Shown: piece by piece, positions 1 to 4,679 of the stretch | Layout: each line of letters starts with the position of its first letter | Position numbering within the stretch: position 1 is the first letter of the stretch | From: an uncultured Butyricicoccus sp. | Lineage (GTDB): Bacteria > Bacillota > Clostridia > Oscillospirales > Butyricicoccaceae | Length of the DNA: 5,919 bases | Direction: 5' to 3' | Assembly: GCA_900547195.1 (NCBI GenBank) | Contig: URFQ01000113.1 | Coordinates: 1-5,919, forward strand | Notes under the pieces: model-generated | Seen by the model: the letters and a program-made list of their open reading frames with translations, nothing else | The model's database searches: none | What the model was told of the DNA's origin: nothing | Position numbers and translations under genes: made by a program

Positions 1-1282
1 TTGCGATATCAAATTCAAACGAACCAGGCGTCAGGACGACTGCGGTATCCGATCTCACCGTTTTGCCGTTGATGGTGGCAGTGACGCCGCTCGCAAGCGT
101 GTAAGCGCCCGGCTGGATGCTGATGTTCGCGCCGCTCGCGCTGATGTTGGCCGTGCCGATGGCACCGTAGCCGGTGACCGTGCCGCCGGCCTTCATATTG
201 AGGGTGTTGACGCTCGCATCGCTGGCCAGCGAAAGCGAAGACTTGGTCTCCATATCCAGATCCCAAACGTCGCAGTCGAGCGTCAGGGTAGTGGACTCGC
301 TGCCGTTGAGAACCAGGTCATTAAAGCCGCCCGCCGAAACATTGAGCGCGGTCTCGGTCAGCGACGCGGTGGACTGCACCTCGGTTTCCGCGAGGTTGGT
401 GTTGCCGGTCGCGGTCACCTGCACCAGGCGGTTCATCGACGAACCGACAATCACGCGGGTTGCATCCACATCCTCGAGCGTGACGTTGCCGCCCGAAATA
501 ATGAGCACGCCGTCAATCACGACGTCGGAAAGGGTGACGTTTTCCGAGCCCAGGCCCTCGGTAAGATACAGGTCGCCGCCAATTTGCGCATTCGCCAGCT
601 TACAGCCCTCGGAAATCGTCACGTTTTCCACATCGCTGCGGAAATCCGCGCCCGTGTAGGACCGGTCCGCCTTGCTCAGCGAATTGCCCAGGTAGGAATA
701 CAGGATGCGCGAGACCTCGGCGCGGGTCACGGTATTTTTCGGCAGGAAAGTGCCGTCCGGATAGCCGACAATGTAACCCTTCTGCACGGCATCGTAAATA
801 TAACCCGCGCTCCAACTGCTGATGCTCCCCTTGTCGCTGAACGTCAGCTGGCCCGGCTCGACGGCGTCCGCCGTGGTGGTCTTGTACAGGCGGCCAATGA
901 TGGTCGCGGCCTGCTCGCGGGTGACATACCCGTCCGGGTCCATCTTGTTGTCCCCCACGCCCGCGATGTAGCCATATTTGGCCGCGATCTGGATGGTCTC
1001 ATAGTACCAGTCGTTGGCCGTGACGTCGGAATAGGAAATGTTTGTAGTCTCGGTGAAATGGAACGCGCGGTTGATATAGCGCATGAACTCGGCGCGGGTG
1101 ACTTTGGCGCCCGGCGTATAGTCGCCCGTCGTGGCGCTCGGGTTGATCACGCCCTCCTGATTGAGATAGGTGATGTATTTCTCCGCCCAATGGCCGGAGA
1201 TGTCGTTTGCCGCCAGTGCAAACGGCTGCGCGCCAAACGCCAGCGATGCGGCGAACACGGCGGCCAAAATTCTTTTTTTCAA
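1..1282 (-). CDS. S-layer homology (SLH) domain surface protein, N-terminal part (runs off window)
   Basis: This is a secreted protein predicted to attach to the cell wall through SLH domains, which in Firmicutes usually bind pyruvylated secondary wall polymers. 427 residues are visible and the C-terminus lies beyond base 1. Residues 1-24 form a signal peptide: KKR, then a hydrophobic stretch ending in ALA-A. Three SLH repeats follow, at about 28-75, 83-132 and 147-197, each carrying the signature TRAE (62-65), TREQ (121-124) or TRAE (186-189). From about residue 213 the sequence changes to short, Thr/Ser/Gly/Val-rich beta-strand repeats with regularly spaced V-T-L/I-S/N and GG turns, suggesting a right-handed beta-helix. 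Only two cysteines (227, 337) are present. I chose a TTG start at 1282 because it directly precedes the KKR signal peptide and has AGAGGTGA seven bases upstream; no ATG or GTG fits. Family assignment is firm, but the ligand or enzymatic role of the beta-helical part is unknown. Confidence 0.9.
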   Translation of the reverse strand, partial: MKKRILAAVFAASLAFGAQPFALAANDISGHWAEKYITYLNQEGVINPSATTGDYTPGAKVTRAEFMRYINRAFHFTETTNISYSDVTANDWYYETIQIAAKYGYIAGVGDNKMDPDGYVTREQAATIIGRLYKTTTADAVEPGQLTFSDKGSISSWSAGYIYDAVQKGYIVGYPDGTFLPKNTVTRAEVSRILYSYLGNSLSKADRSYTGADFRSDVENVTISEGCKLANAQIGGDLYLTEGLGSENVTLSDVVIDGVLIISGGNVTLEDVDATRVIVGSSMNRLVQVTATGNTNLAETEVQSTASLTETALNVSAGGFNDLVLNGSESTTLTLDCDVWDLDMETKSSLSLASDASVNTLNMKAGGTVTGYGAIGTANISASGANISIQPGAYTLASGVTATINGKTVRSDTAVVLTPGSFEFDIA

Positions 1283-1288
1283 AATGAT

Positions 1289-1296
1289 TCACCTCT
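1289..1296 (-). promoter_or_regulatory. Ribosome binding site deciding the TTG start of the SLH gene
   Basis: On the minus strand AGAGGTGA lies here, with AGGTG ending seven bases before the TTG at 1282-1280. The first codons after TTG are AAA AAA AGA, the typical basic start of a signal peptide. This supports TTG as the start and rules out a missing upstream exon or a shifted frame. Confidence 0.7.
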
Positions 1297-1345
1297 TGCA
1301 AATGGTGGTTGGATTTCCAGCGGGCAGAACCTTCCACTTTGTATT

Positions 1346-1375
1346 ATTGTACCATATCCAGCCCGGGAATGTACA
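1346..1375 (-). promoter_or_regulatory. Sigma-A-like promoter for the SLH protein gene
   Basis: Read on the minus strand, TGTACA (plus-strand 1370-1375) and TACAAT (plus-strand 1346-1351) are separated by 18 bases. A TG one base before the -10 box makes it an extended -10. The predicted transcript starts near 1339 and has a leader of roughly 57 bases. The site lies in the 112-bp gap after ylmH. No Rho-independent hairpin is visible in that gap, so read-through from ylmH is possible as well. This is a motif match only. Confidence 0.5.
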
Positions 1376-1394
1376 CTGTTAATTTGTGCAAATA

Positions 1395-2189
1395 TTACGA
1401 ACGCGCATACCGGACAAACTGCCGGCCTTTCCGGCTTGTCCCGCCGAGCGCCAGGATGCGCGCACGCCCCTTGCCGCGCACCGTAATGCGGTCGCCCACA
1501 TCCACGTCACGGCCGGGCTTCAGGCAGGGCTGCTGGTTGACAAACACAAGCCCCTTTGTGATATAGGCTTGCGCGTCGCTGCGGGACAGCGAGAAAATCA
1601 GCGAAAGCAGGCTGTCCAGCCGCAGCGAGGCCACCGAGCCTTCGCCCTCGGCCTCCTGCACTGCAGGCGCCCGGATCTCCGCGAGCGGCACGCGGGATAC
1701 GCTCACACGTTTGCGGCCCGCCTGCGCAAAATTCATCTGCACAAAATCGGCCATGTCCCGCATGACCACAATGTCCGCGCCGGTATCGCCCACAAGGATG
1801 TCCCCGATCATTTCCCGCTTGATCTGCAGGCCCATCAGCGCCCCCAGATAGTCGCGGTGGGAAATCGCATCCGCGCCGTGCTTTTGGGCGCGCACAAGCG
1901 CGACCGGGCTGTGTTCCTCCAGAACCGCGTCGTCCGCAGTCATGTAGCCGGGAAAAAACACCGCGCATGTCCGCTCCGCCTCCGGATACCCGCCCCAGAA
2001 CACGCACTCGCGCTCCGCGCCCGCCATGCGCATCGCCTGCTGTACAAGCGCCCGCTCGCGCATGTCCAGAAAGCGGGTCGCGGTCAGGTAATTGCGCTCG
2101 CGGCAGGTTTCCAGCTTGTCCAGCGCGCCCGCCAGCAGCAGGCGGTCGCCGCCGTCCTGCGCGAGCGCACGGTAAATTTTATCTCTCAT
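1395..2189 (-). CDS. ylmH: YlmH-family S4-domain RNA-binding protein
   Basis: This 264-residue protein has the family's characteristic two-part build. Residues 1-~180 form the YlmH N-terminal region, with FWGGYPEAER (64-73) and the highly conserved LGALMGLQIKREMIGDILV (115-133). An S4 RNA-binding domain covers about 189-245, starting at the LRLDSLLS helix and including the KGLVFVN turn. In Bacillus subtilis YlmH binds ribosomal 50S/peptidyl-tRNA complexes in ribosome-associated quality control; the cytoplasmic role is assumed to be the same here. I placed the start at ATG 2189 (MRDKIY) because GGGAGG lies ten bases upstream. An in-frame ATG at 2198 almost touches that Shine-Dalgarno sequence and would be too close. 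Family length is about 255-265 residues, so the gene appears complete. In many Gram-positives ylmH sits with sepF/ylmG/divIVA, but here it stands alone, divergent from birA. Confidence 0.93.
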   Translation of the reverse strand: MRDKIYRALAQDGGDRLLLAGALDKLETCRERNYLTATRFLDMRERALVQQAMRMAGAERECVFWGGYPEAERTCAVFFPGYMTADDAVLEEHSPVALVRAQKHGADAISHRDYLGALMGLQIKREMIGDILVGDTGADIVVMRDMADFVQMNFAQAGRKRVSVSRVPLAEIRAPAVQEAEGEGSVASLRLDSLLSLIFSLSRSDAQAYITKGLVFVNQQPCLKPGRDVDVGDRITVRGKGRARILALGGTSRKGRQFVRYARS

Positions 2190-2210
2190 TGTTTCCATCC
2201 CTCCCTTTCT

Positions 2211-2239
2211 ATTGTACGGAATCCAAAAATCGTTTACAA
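2211..2239 (-). promoter_or_regulatory. Promoter for ylmH, overlapping the birA promoter
   Basis: On the minus strand the -35 box TTGTAA (plus-strand 2234-2239) and the -10 box TACAAT (plus-strand 2211-2216) are 17 bases apart. The start point would fall near 2204, inside the A/G-rich run carrying the ylmH Shine-Dalgarno sequence, so the leader would be only about 15 bases. The -35 box shares its bases with the -10 box of the plus-strand birA promoter. Confidence 0.6.
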
Positions 2240-2240
2240 T
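2212..2240 (+). promoter_or_regulatory. Promoter for birA, overlapping the ylmH promoter
   Basis: On the plus strand TTGTAC (2212-2217) is followed after 17 bases by TACAAT (2235-2240). The predicted start near 2247 gives a leader of about 41 bases up to the birA ATG. The -35 box is only a half match (TTG correct), but the spacing and -10 box are good. It is the mirror image of the ylmH promoter, so RNA polymerase can probably occupy only one direction at a time. Confidence 0.5.
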
Positions 2241-2287
2241 AGGATTCACAGAACATTCACGATTGATTTGGGAAGGAGACCTTCATT

Positions 2288-3268
2288 ATGATAAAGGACG
2301 AGGTGCTGCGCGCCCTGGAACGCAACCGCGGTACGCGCTTTTCCGGCGCCCAGCTGGCACAGGAGCTGGGCGTCTCGCGCGCGGCGGTTTGGAAAGCCAT
2401 CGAATCCCTGCGCGCAGAGGGGCTTGCCATCACATCCACGCCGGGCGGGGGCTACTGCCTGTCCGCGCAGGACGACAGCCTCACCGCCGCGGGCGTCTCC
2501 GCCCTGCTGCAAACCGAGGTGCTCGGCCGCGACCTGCTCGTTGTCCCGGAAACCGGCTCCACCAACACGGCCATCAAGCAGGAATACGCCGCCGGGCGCG
2601 GCGAGGGCTTTACGCTCATCGCGGAACGCCAGACCGCCGGACGCGGACGGTTGGGGCGCTCGTTTTGTTCCCCGCCGGGCGGCGGGCTGTATATGAGCCT
2701 GCTGCTGCGCCCGCGCATCCCGCTTGAGCGGCTGAACTTTATCACCATTGCGGCTGCGGTGGCGGTGTGCCGCGCGATCGAAACCACCGCCGGATTCCGC
2801 CCGGGTATCAAATGGGTCAACGACGTGCTGATGGAGGGCAAAAAGCTGTGCGGCATCCTGACCGAAGCGGCCATTGAGGGCGAAACCGGGGCCATCGACT
2901 ACGCCGTGCTCGGCATCGGCGTCAATCTGCGTCTAAACCGCGAGGCGCTTCCGGACGAGGTCCGCGCCGTCGCGGGCGCGCTCGCCGACTTCACCCATGC
3001 GGTGCCGCGGCGGGCGGCGCTCGCGGCAGCAATCCTGCGCGAACTGGAACAGGTCTACCGCATGCTGAACGCAGGCGGCACGGATGCGATTGTGCGCGAA
3101 TACCGCGCGCTGCTCTGCTGCCTGAACCAGCCTGTGCGCGTGGTGTCCCCCGCGCACAGCTACGAGGCGGTATGCCGCGATGTCAATGAGCTGGGCAACC
3201 TGATCGTTGAACGGCCGGACGGCAGCCGGGAAACACTCAGCTCCGGGGAAATCAGTATCCGCCTGTAA
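2288..3268 (+). CDS. birA: Bifunctional biotin-[acetyl-CoA-carboxylase] ligase / biotin repressor BirA (Group II)
   Basis: BirA activates biotin with ATP to biotinyl-5'-AMP and transfers it to a lysine of biotin carboxyl carrier domains; with a DNA-binding domain it also represses biotin genes. The 326 residues show all parts. A winged helix-turn-helix spans 1-60, with recognition helix VSRAAVWKAIESLR (29-42) and wing TPGGGY (51-56). The catalytic domain carries ETGSTN (88-93), the nucleotide loop GRGRLGR (118-124), KWVNDV (175-180), Lys186 before LCGILTE, and GIGVN (209-213). A C-terminal SH3-like domain covers about 277-326. No catalytic residue appears missing. The ATG at 2288 has AAGGAG nine bases upstream. 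The gene is monocistronic: a strong terminator follows within 41 bases, and no biotin biosynthesis or transport gene lies in the window. The candidate BirA box upstream suggests autoregulation. Confidence 0.96.
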   Translation: MIKDEVLRALERNRGTRFSGAQLAQELGVSRAAVWKAIESLRAEGLAITSTPGGGYCLSAQDDSLTAAGVSALLQTEVLGRDLLVVPETGSTNTAIKQEYAAGRGEGFTLIAERQTAGRGRLGRSFCSPPGGGLYMSLLLRPRIPLERLNFITIAAAVAVCRAIETTAGFRPGIKWVNDVLMEGKKLCGILTEAAIEGETGAIDYAVLGIGVNLRLNREALPDEVRAVAGALADFTHAVPRRAALAAAILRELEQVYRMLNAGGTDAIVREYRALLCCLNQPVRVVSPAHSYEAVCRDVNELGNLIVERPDGSRETLSSGEISIRL

Positions 3269-3308
3269 GACGGATGCTGAGCGCAGATGGTTCCTTTCCA
3301 CAGGCAAC

Positions 3309-3352
3309 AAAATCAGGCGTCCAGCATTTCCTCCGCTGGACGCCTGATTTTT
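3309..3352. terminator. Bidirectional Rho-independent terminator between birA and the convergent niaR unit
   Basis: Two perfectly complementary 17-base arms (3309-3325 and 3335-3351) flank the 9-base loop ATTTCCTCC. The stem core is GC-rich, with AAAA on the left and TTTTT on the right (to 3352), so the hairpin has a U-run in either direction. It lies 41 bases after the birA stop and 21 bases beyond the stop of the minus-strand gene ending at 3373, so it can end both convergent transcripts. Confidence 0.92.
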
Positions 3353-3372
3353 CCCGCGAAAACCGGTAAAAC

Positions 3373-3834
3373 TCACAATGCGGCTGCAATATAAAGATAG
3401 CAATGCGCATTTCCATCTTTCGTATATTCCGCAGGGACGCTGCTTTCGTAATCCTCGGTAAAGGCCCGCCTGATCTTCCCGGCCGCCTGCTCCGACCAGA
3501 CCTTTTCCCAAGCCGCCTTCGTACACTTCCCAAGGTCTCCATCCGCGGTGCTCACATCGTACTTTTTATAAATCCCCTGTGCGCACTTGCGCTCCATTTC
3601 CGCAAAAAAATCCGCGGATACGCCCAGGATGCTCAGGTCATAGTCGCCCGTTTCATCGGATGCATAATTACTGTATCTGGAAACCGGAGAAATTCCCTGT
3701 TGAAAGCAATGCGCGCTGTCAAACAATACCGGAAGCTTCCCGCTCACAATATCCGCCCACAGTTCATCGATTTTCTGCATTCCCGCAGCGGTGTTATTCG
3801 TGCGTATCGTCACGCAGTTACATAGATATGCCAT
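3373..3834 (-). CDS. Stand-alone GyrI/AraC-effector-binding-like protein (Cass2-type)
   Basis: This 153-residue cytoplasmic protein has no signal peptide or membrane segment. Its layout matches the AraC/GyrI small-molecule-binding fold. A first strand VTIRTNN (8-14) is followed by helix KIDELWADI (21-29). The segment RYSNYASDETGDYDLSILGV (53-72) corresponds to the family's YxDYESDxxGDYxxxxG motif. A second half has helix TKAAWEKVWSE (105-115) and RAFTEDYE (123-130), whose glutamate occupies the usual ligand-contact position, and a closing strand CYLYIA (145-150). No DNA-binding domain is present, so it is probably a sensor, carrier or drug-binding protein, not a complete regulator. The ATG at 3834 lies one base after the NiaR stop, with GAGGGGG six bases upstream inside the niaR 3' end, so translation is coupled. 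A longer frame upstream only overlaps niaR. Six cysteines are notable. The ligand is unknown. Confidence 0.75.
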   Translation of the reverse strand: MAYLCNCVTIRTNNTAAGMQKIDELWADIVSGKLPVLFDSAHCFQQGISPVSRYSNYASDETGDYDLSILGVSADFFAEMERKCAQGIYKKYDVSTADGDLGKCTKAAWEKVWSEQAAGKIRRAFTEDYESSVPAEYTKDGNAHCYLYIAAAL

Positions 3835-3835
3835 A

Positions 3836-4369
3836 TTATTCCCCCTCTTTTTCGTAAAGATAGTTTTTCTCGCGCAGCGCGCGCCGGATACGCGCAAACA
3901 CCGTTTCGTCGGCGCAGCGGATCCGGTGCAGATGCGGGCCGCCGGTCAGCGTAAAGAGCGGCCGCACATCGGACGCTTCCAGCTTTTCCATGAATACATC
4001 CACGTCAAACCGGGAAAACAGATGCAGCGGCGCGCTGATTTCGCCATAGATCGAATGCTCCACCGTCACATCAATGACCGCGCCGCCCTGGTCGATGACC
4101 GTGTACAGCTCGTCCGCCGAATGCGCCTTGTCGTGCGTGCAGGCCAGCGAGCGCTCGTAGTATGCGGGTTTGCCTTCGCTGGGCTGTTCCAGAATATAGC
4201 CGCGCGGGGTGGCCAGGATACGCAGCCCGCCGGCGCGCATGATTGCAATGTCCCCTACAATGATTTGCCTGCTCACGGCAAAGCAGGCTGCAATATTGCT
4301 CGCGCTCAGCGGGCCATCCGCTGCGCGCAGCAGGTCTTCTATTTTTTGACGTCGTGCGGCTGCATTCAC
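3836..4369 (-). CDS. niaR: NiaR-type (3H-domain) niacin-responsive transcriptional repressor
   Basis: NiaR proteins repress NAD-synthesis or niacin-uptake genes when bound to nicotinic acid. The 177-residue form begins with a winged helix-turn-helix (about 8-60; recognition helix around SRQIIVGDIAIMR, 33-45; wing TPRGYIL). The 3H domain follows (about 75-173), with HDKAHSADEL (79-88), a conserved central histidine in VEHSIYGE (103-110) and GGPHLHRI (143-150). His79, Glu87, His146 and His148 fall at the positions that, from memory, bind metal in the Thermotoga homologue TM1602. I chose GTG 4369, with GAGAGGGG seven bases upstream, because it gives the family's usual 170-180 residues. An in-frame ATG at 4519 with its own Shine-Dalgarno sequence and promoter would add 50 residues and cannot be excluded. 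It is the first gene of a two-gene operon with the effector-binding-like protein. No nad or niacin transporter gene is in view, so the regulon lies elsewhere. Confidence 0.88.
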   Translation of the reverse strand: MNAAARRQKIEDLLRAADGPLSASNIAACFAVSRQIIVGDIAIMRAGGLRILATPRGYILEQPSEGKPAYYERSLACTHDKAHSADELYTVIDQGGAVIDVTVEHSIYGEISAPLHLFSRFDVDVFMEKLEASDVRPLFTLTGGPHLHRIRCADETVFARIRRALREKNYLYEKEGE

Positions 4370-4393
4370 TGAAATTCCCCTCTCTAATCTCCC

Positions 4394-4411
4394 GGCCATG
4401 CCGGCATGTCC
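4394..4411. promoter_or_regulatory. Palindrome in the niaR leader, candidate operator
   Basis: CATGCCGGCATG (4397-4408) is a perfect 12-base palindrome. Two more complementary pairs outside a single mismatch extend it to 4394-4411 (16 of 18 positions symmetric). It lies between the proximal niaR promoter and the GTG start, at roughly +9 to +26 of that promoter, a common place for a repressor site. It could instead be a chance GC-rich palindrome or a small mRNA hairpin. I could not match it to a remembered NiaR consensus. Confidence 0.35.
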
Positions 4412-4426
4412 TTTTCCGTGATAAAA

Positions 4427-4455
4427 AGAATAGCATTTTTTGCCCATCCCCGCAA
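4427..4455 (-). promoter_or_regulatory. Proximal promoter for the niaR operon
   Basis: On the minus strand TTGCGG (plus-strand 4450-4455) is followed after 17 bases by TATTCT (plus-strand 4427-4432), with a TG one base before the -10 box. The local sequence is clearly more AT-rich than its surroundings. A start near 4420 gives a leader of about 50 bases to the GTG at 4369. It lies inside the possible N-terminal extension of niaR, which argues that the extension is not coding in the main form. Confidence 0.45.
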
Positions 4456-4527
4456 GGCAGGGCGCCACGCCTTTTCCGAATACCGACACATCCTCCACCT
4501 GCGCCTGCGGCAGAGACATTGCAGTCT

Positions 4528-4533
4528 TCCTCC
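4528..4533 (-). promoter_or_regulatory. Shine-Dalgarno sequence for an alternative upstream niaR start
   Basis: GGAGGA on the minus strand lies eight bases before the ATG at 4519, which is in frame with niaR without any stop between. Spacing and sequence are better than for the GTG at 4369. If used, the protein would be 227 residues long. Confidence 0.4.
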
Positions 4534-4545
4534 GATCCGCCTTTC

Positions 4546-4574
4546 ATTTTACGCCATCTATCCCGGGTTTGCAA
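4546..4574 (-). promoter_or_regulatory. Distal promoter for the niaR operon
   Basis: On the minus strand TTGCAA (plus-strand 4569-4574) is followed after 17 bases by TAAAAT (plus-strand 4546-4551), five of six matches to the -10 consensus. A start near 4539 would place a 20-base leader with GGAGGA before the ATG at 4519. By consensus it is the better of the two niaR promoters. It is back-to-back with the glycosyltransferase promoter. Confidence 0.5.
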
Positions 4575-4590
4575 GAGACCTTTTCTTGCA
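4570..4590. promoter_or_regulatory. Inverted repeat across two divergent -35 boxes, candidate operator
   Basis: TGCAAGA (4570-4576) and TCTTGCA (4584-4590) form a perfect 7-base inverted repeat with a 7-base spacer. Its outer ends lie in the -35 boxes of the minus-strand niaR promoter and the plus-strand glycosyltransferase promoter. A dimeric regulator here would act on both. The symmetry of the inner AAGA/TCTT is not explained by the -35 boxes themselves. Confidence 0.4.
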
Positions 4591-4614
4591 TTTTATCCGC
4601 GGGTGGGGTACAAT
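4586..4614 (+). promoter_or_regulatory. Promoter for the diacylglycerol glycosyltransferase gene
   Basis: TTGCAT (4586-4591) and TACAAT (4609-4614) are separated by 17 bases. The predicted start near 4621 gives a leader of about 59 bases before the ATG at 4680, containing a GC-rich hairpin against the Shine-Dalgarno sequence. The same TACAAT -10 word occurs in the SLH, ylmH and birA promoters of this window, which supports a housekeeping sigma factor. Confidence 0.6.
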
Positions 4615-4642
4615 AAGCGAGGAAAACGCCTGTTGAAACAAA

Positions 4643-4661
4643 CCGCGGCCGGATGCCGCGG
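4643..4661 (+). promoter_or_regulatory. Leader hairpin abutting the glycosyltransferase ribosome binding site
   Basis: CCGCGGC (4643-4649) pairs with GCCGCGG (4655-4661) around the loop CGGAT. The stem ends exactly one base before AAAGGAG (4662-4668). It lacks a following U-run, so it is not a terminator. It may stabilise the 5' end of the mRNA or affect ribosome access. Confidence 0.5.
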
Positions 4662-4679
4662 AAAGGAGCCCATTTATCT

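Larger units (their letters stand above)
2211..2240. promoter_or_regulatory. Candidate BirA box (degenerate biotin operator)
   Basis: The right half GTTTACAAT (2232-2240) matches the conserved right half-site of bacterial biotin operators (GTTTACAA or GGTTTACAA). The left half ATTGTACGG (2211-2219) matches ATTGTAAAC at its first six positions. The inner spacing of 12 bases is a few bases shorter than the 14-16 I recall for known sites. It lies directly upstream of birA and covers both divergent promoters, as expected for autoregulation. The symmetry could equally come from the two TACAAT -10 boxes, so this is a tentative call. Confidence 0.35.

Noticed and set aside
1361..1375. CCCGGG and TGTACA palindromes in the SLH promoter
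   Set aside because: Both are six-base words expected by chance. TGTACA is explained as the -35 box, and no longer symmetry surrounds them.
584..1486. A 300-codon open frame on the plus strand opposite the SLH gene
   Set aside because: It runs antisense to a protein with signal peptide and three intact SLH motifs. Its product is an Arg/Ala/His-rich composition typical of the complement of GC-rich coding DNA, without a ribosome site or known motif.
1386..2291. A 301-codon open frame on the plus strand opposite ylmH
   Set aside because: It is the complement of a clearly conserved YlmH protein, rich in Arg, His and Ala, and it crosses the ylmH promoter region. No family motif or Shine-Dalgarno sequence was seen.
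3835..3897. A longer start for the effector-binding-like gene at 3897
   Set aside because: The 21 extra residues are basic and lie entirely within the niaR coding end. The ATG at 3834 has a proper ribosome site and begins the conserved fold.
3791..4372. A 193-codon open frame on the plus strand opposite niaR
   Set aside because: NiaR on the other strand has the helix-turn-helix and all 3H residues. This frame has no recognisable motif and spans the coupled gene junction.
4440..4520. A riboswitch-like GC-rich leader upstream of niaR
   Set aside because: I compared it with the ZTP, fluoride and preQ1 consensus features that I remember and found no match. The short hairpins here are within what GC-rich sequence gives by chance.
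4653..4679. An upstream ATG at 4653 for the glycosyltransferase
   Set aside because: It lies inside the leader hairpin without a ribosome site, and the nine extra residues precede the normal family start MKVMILS.
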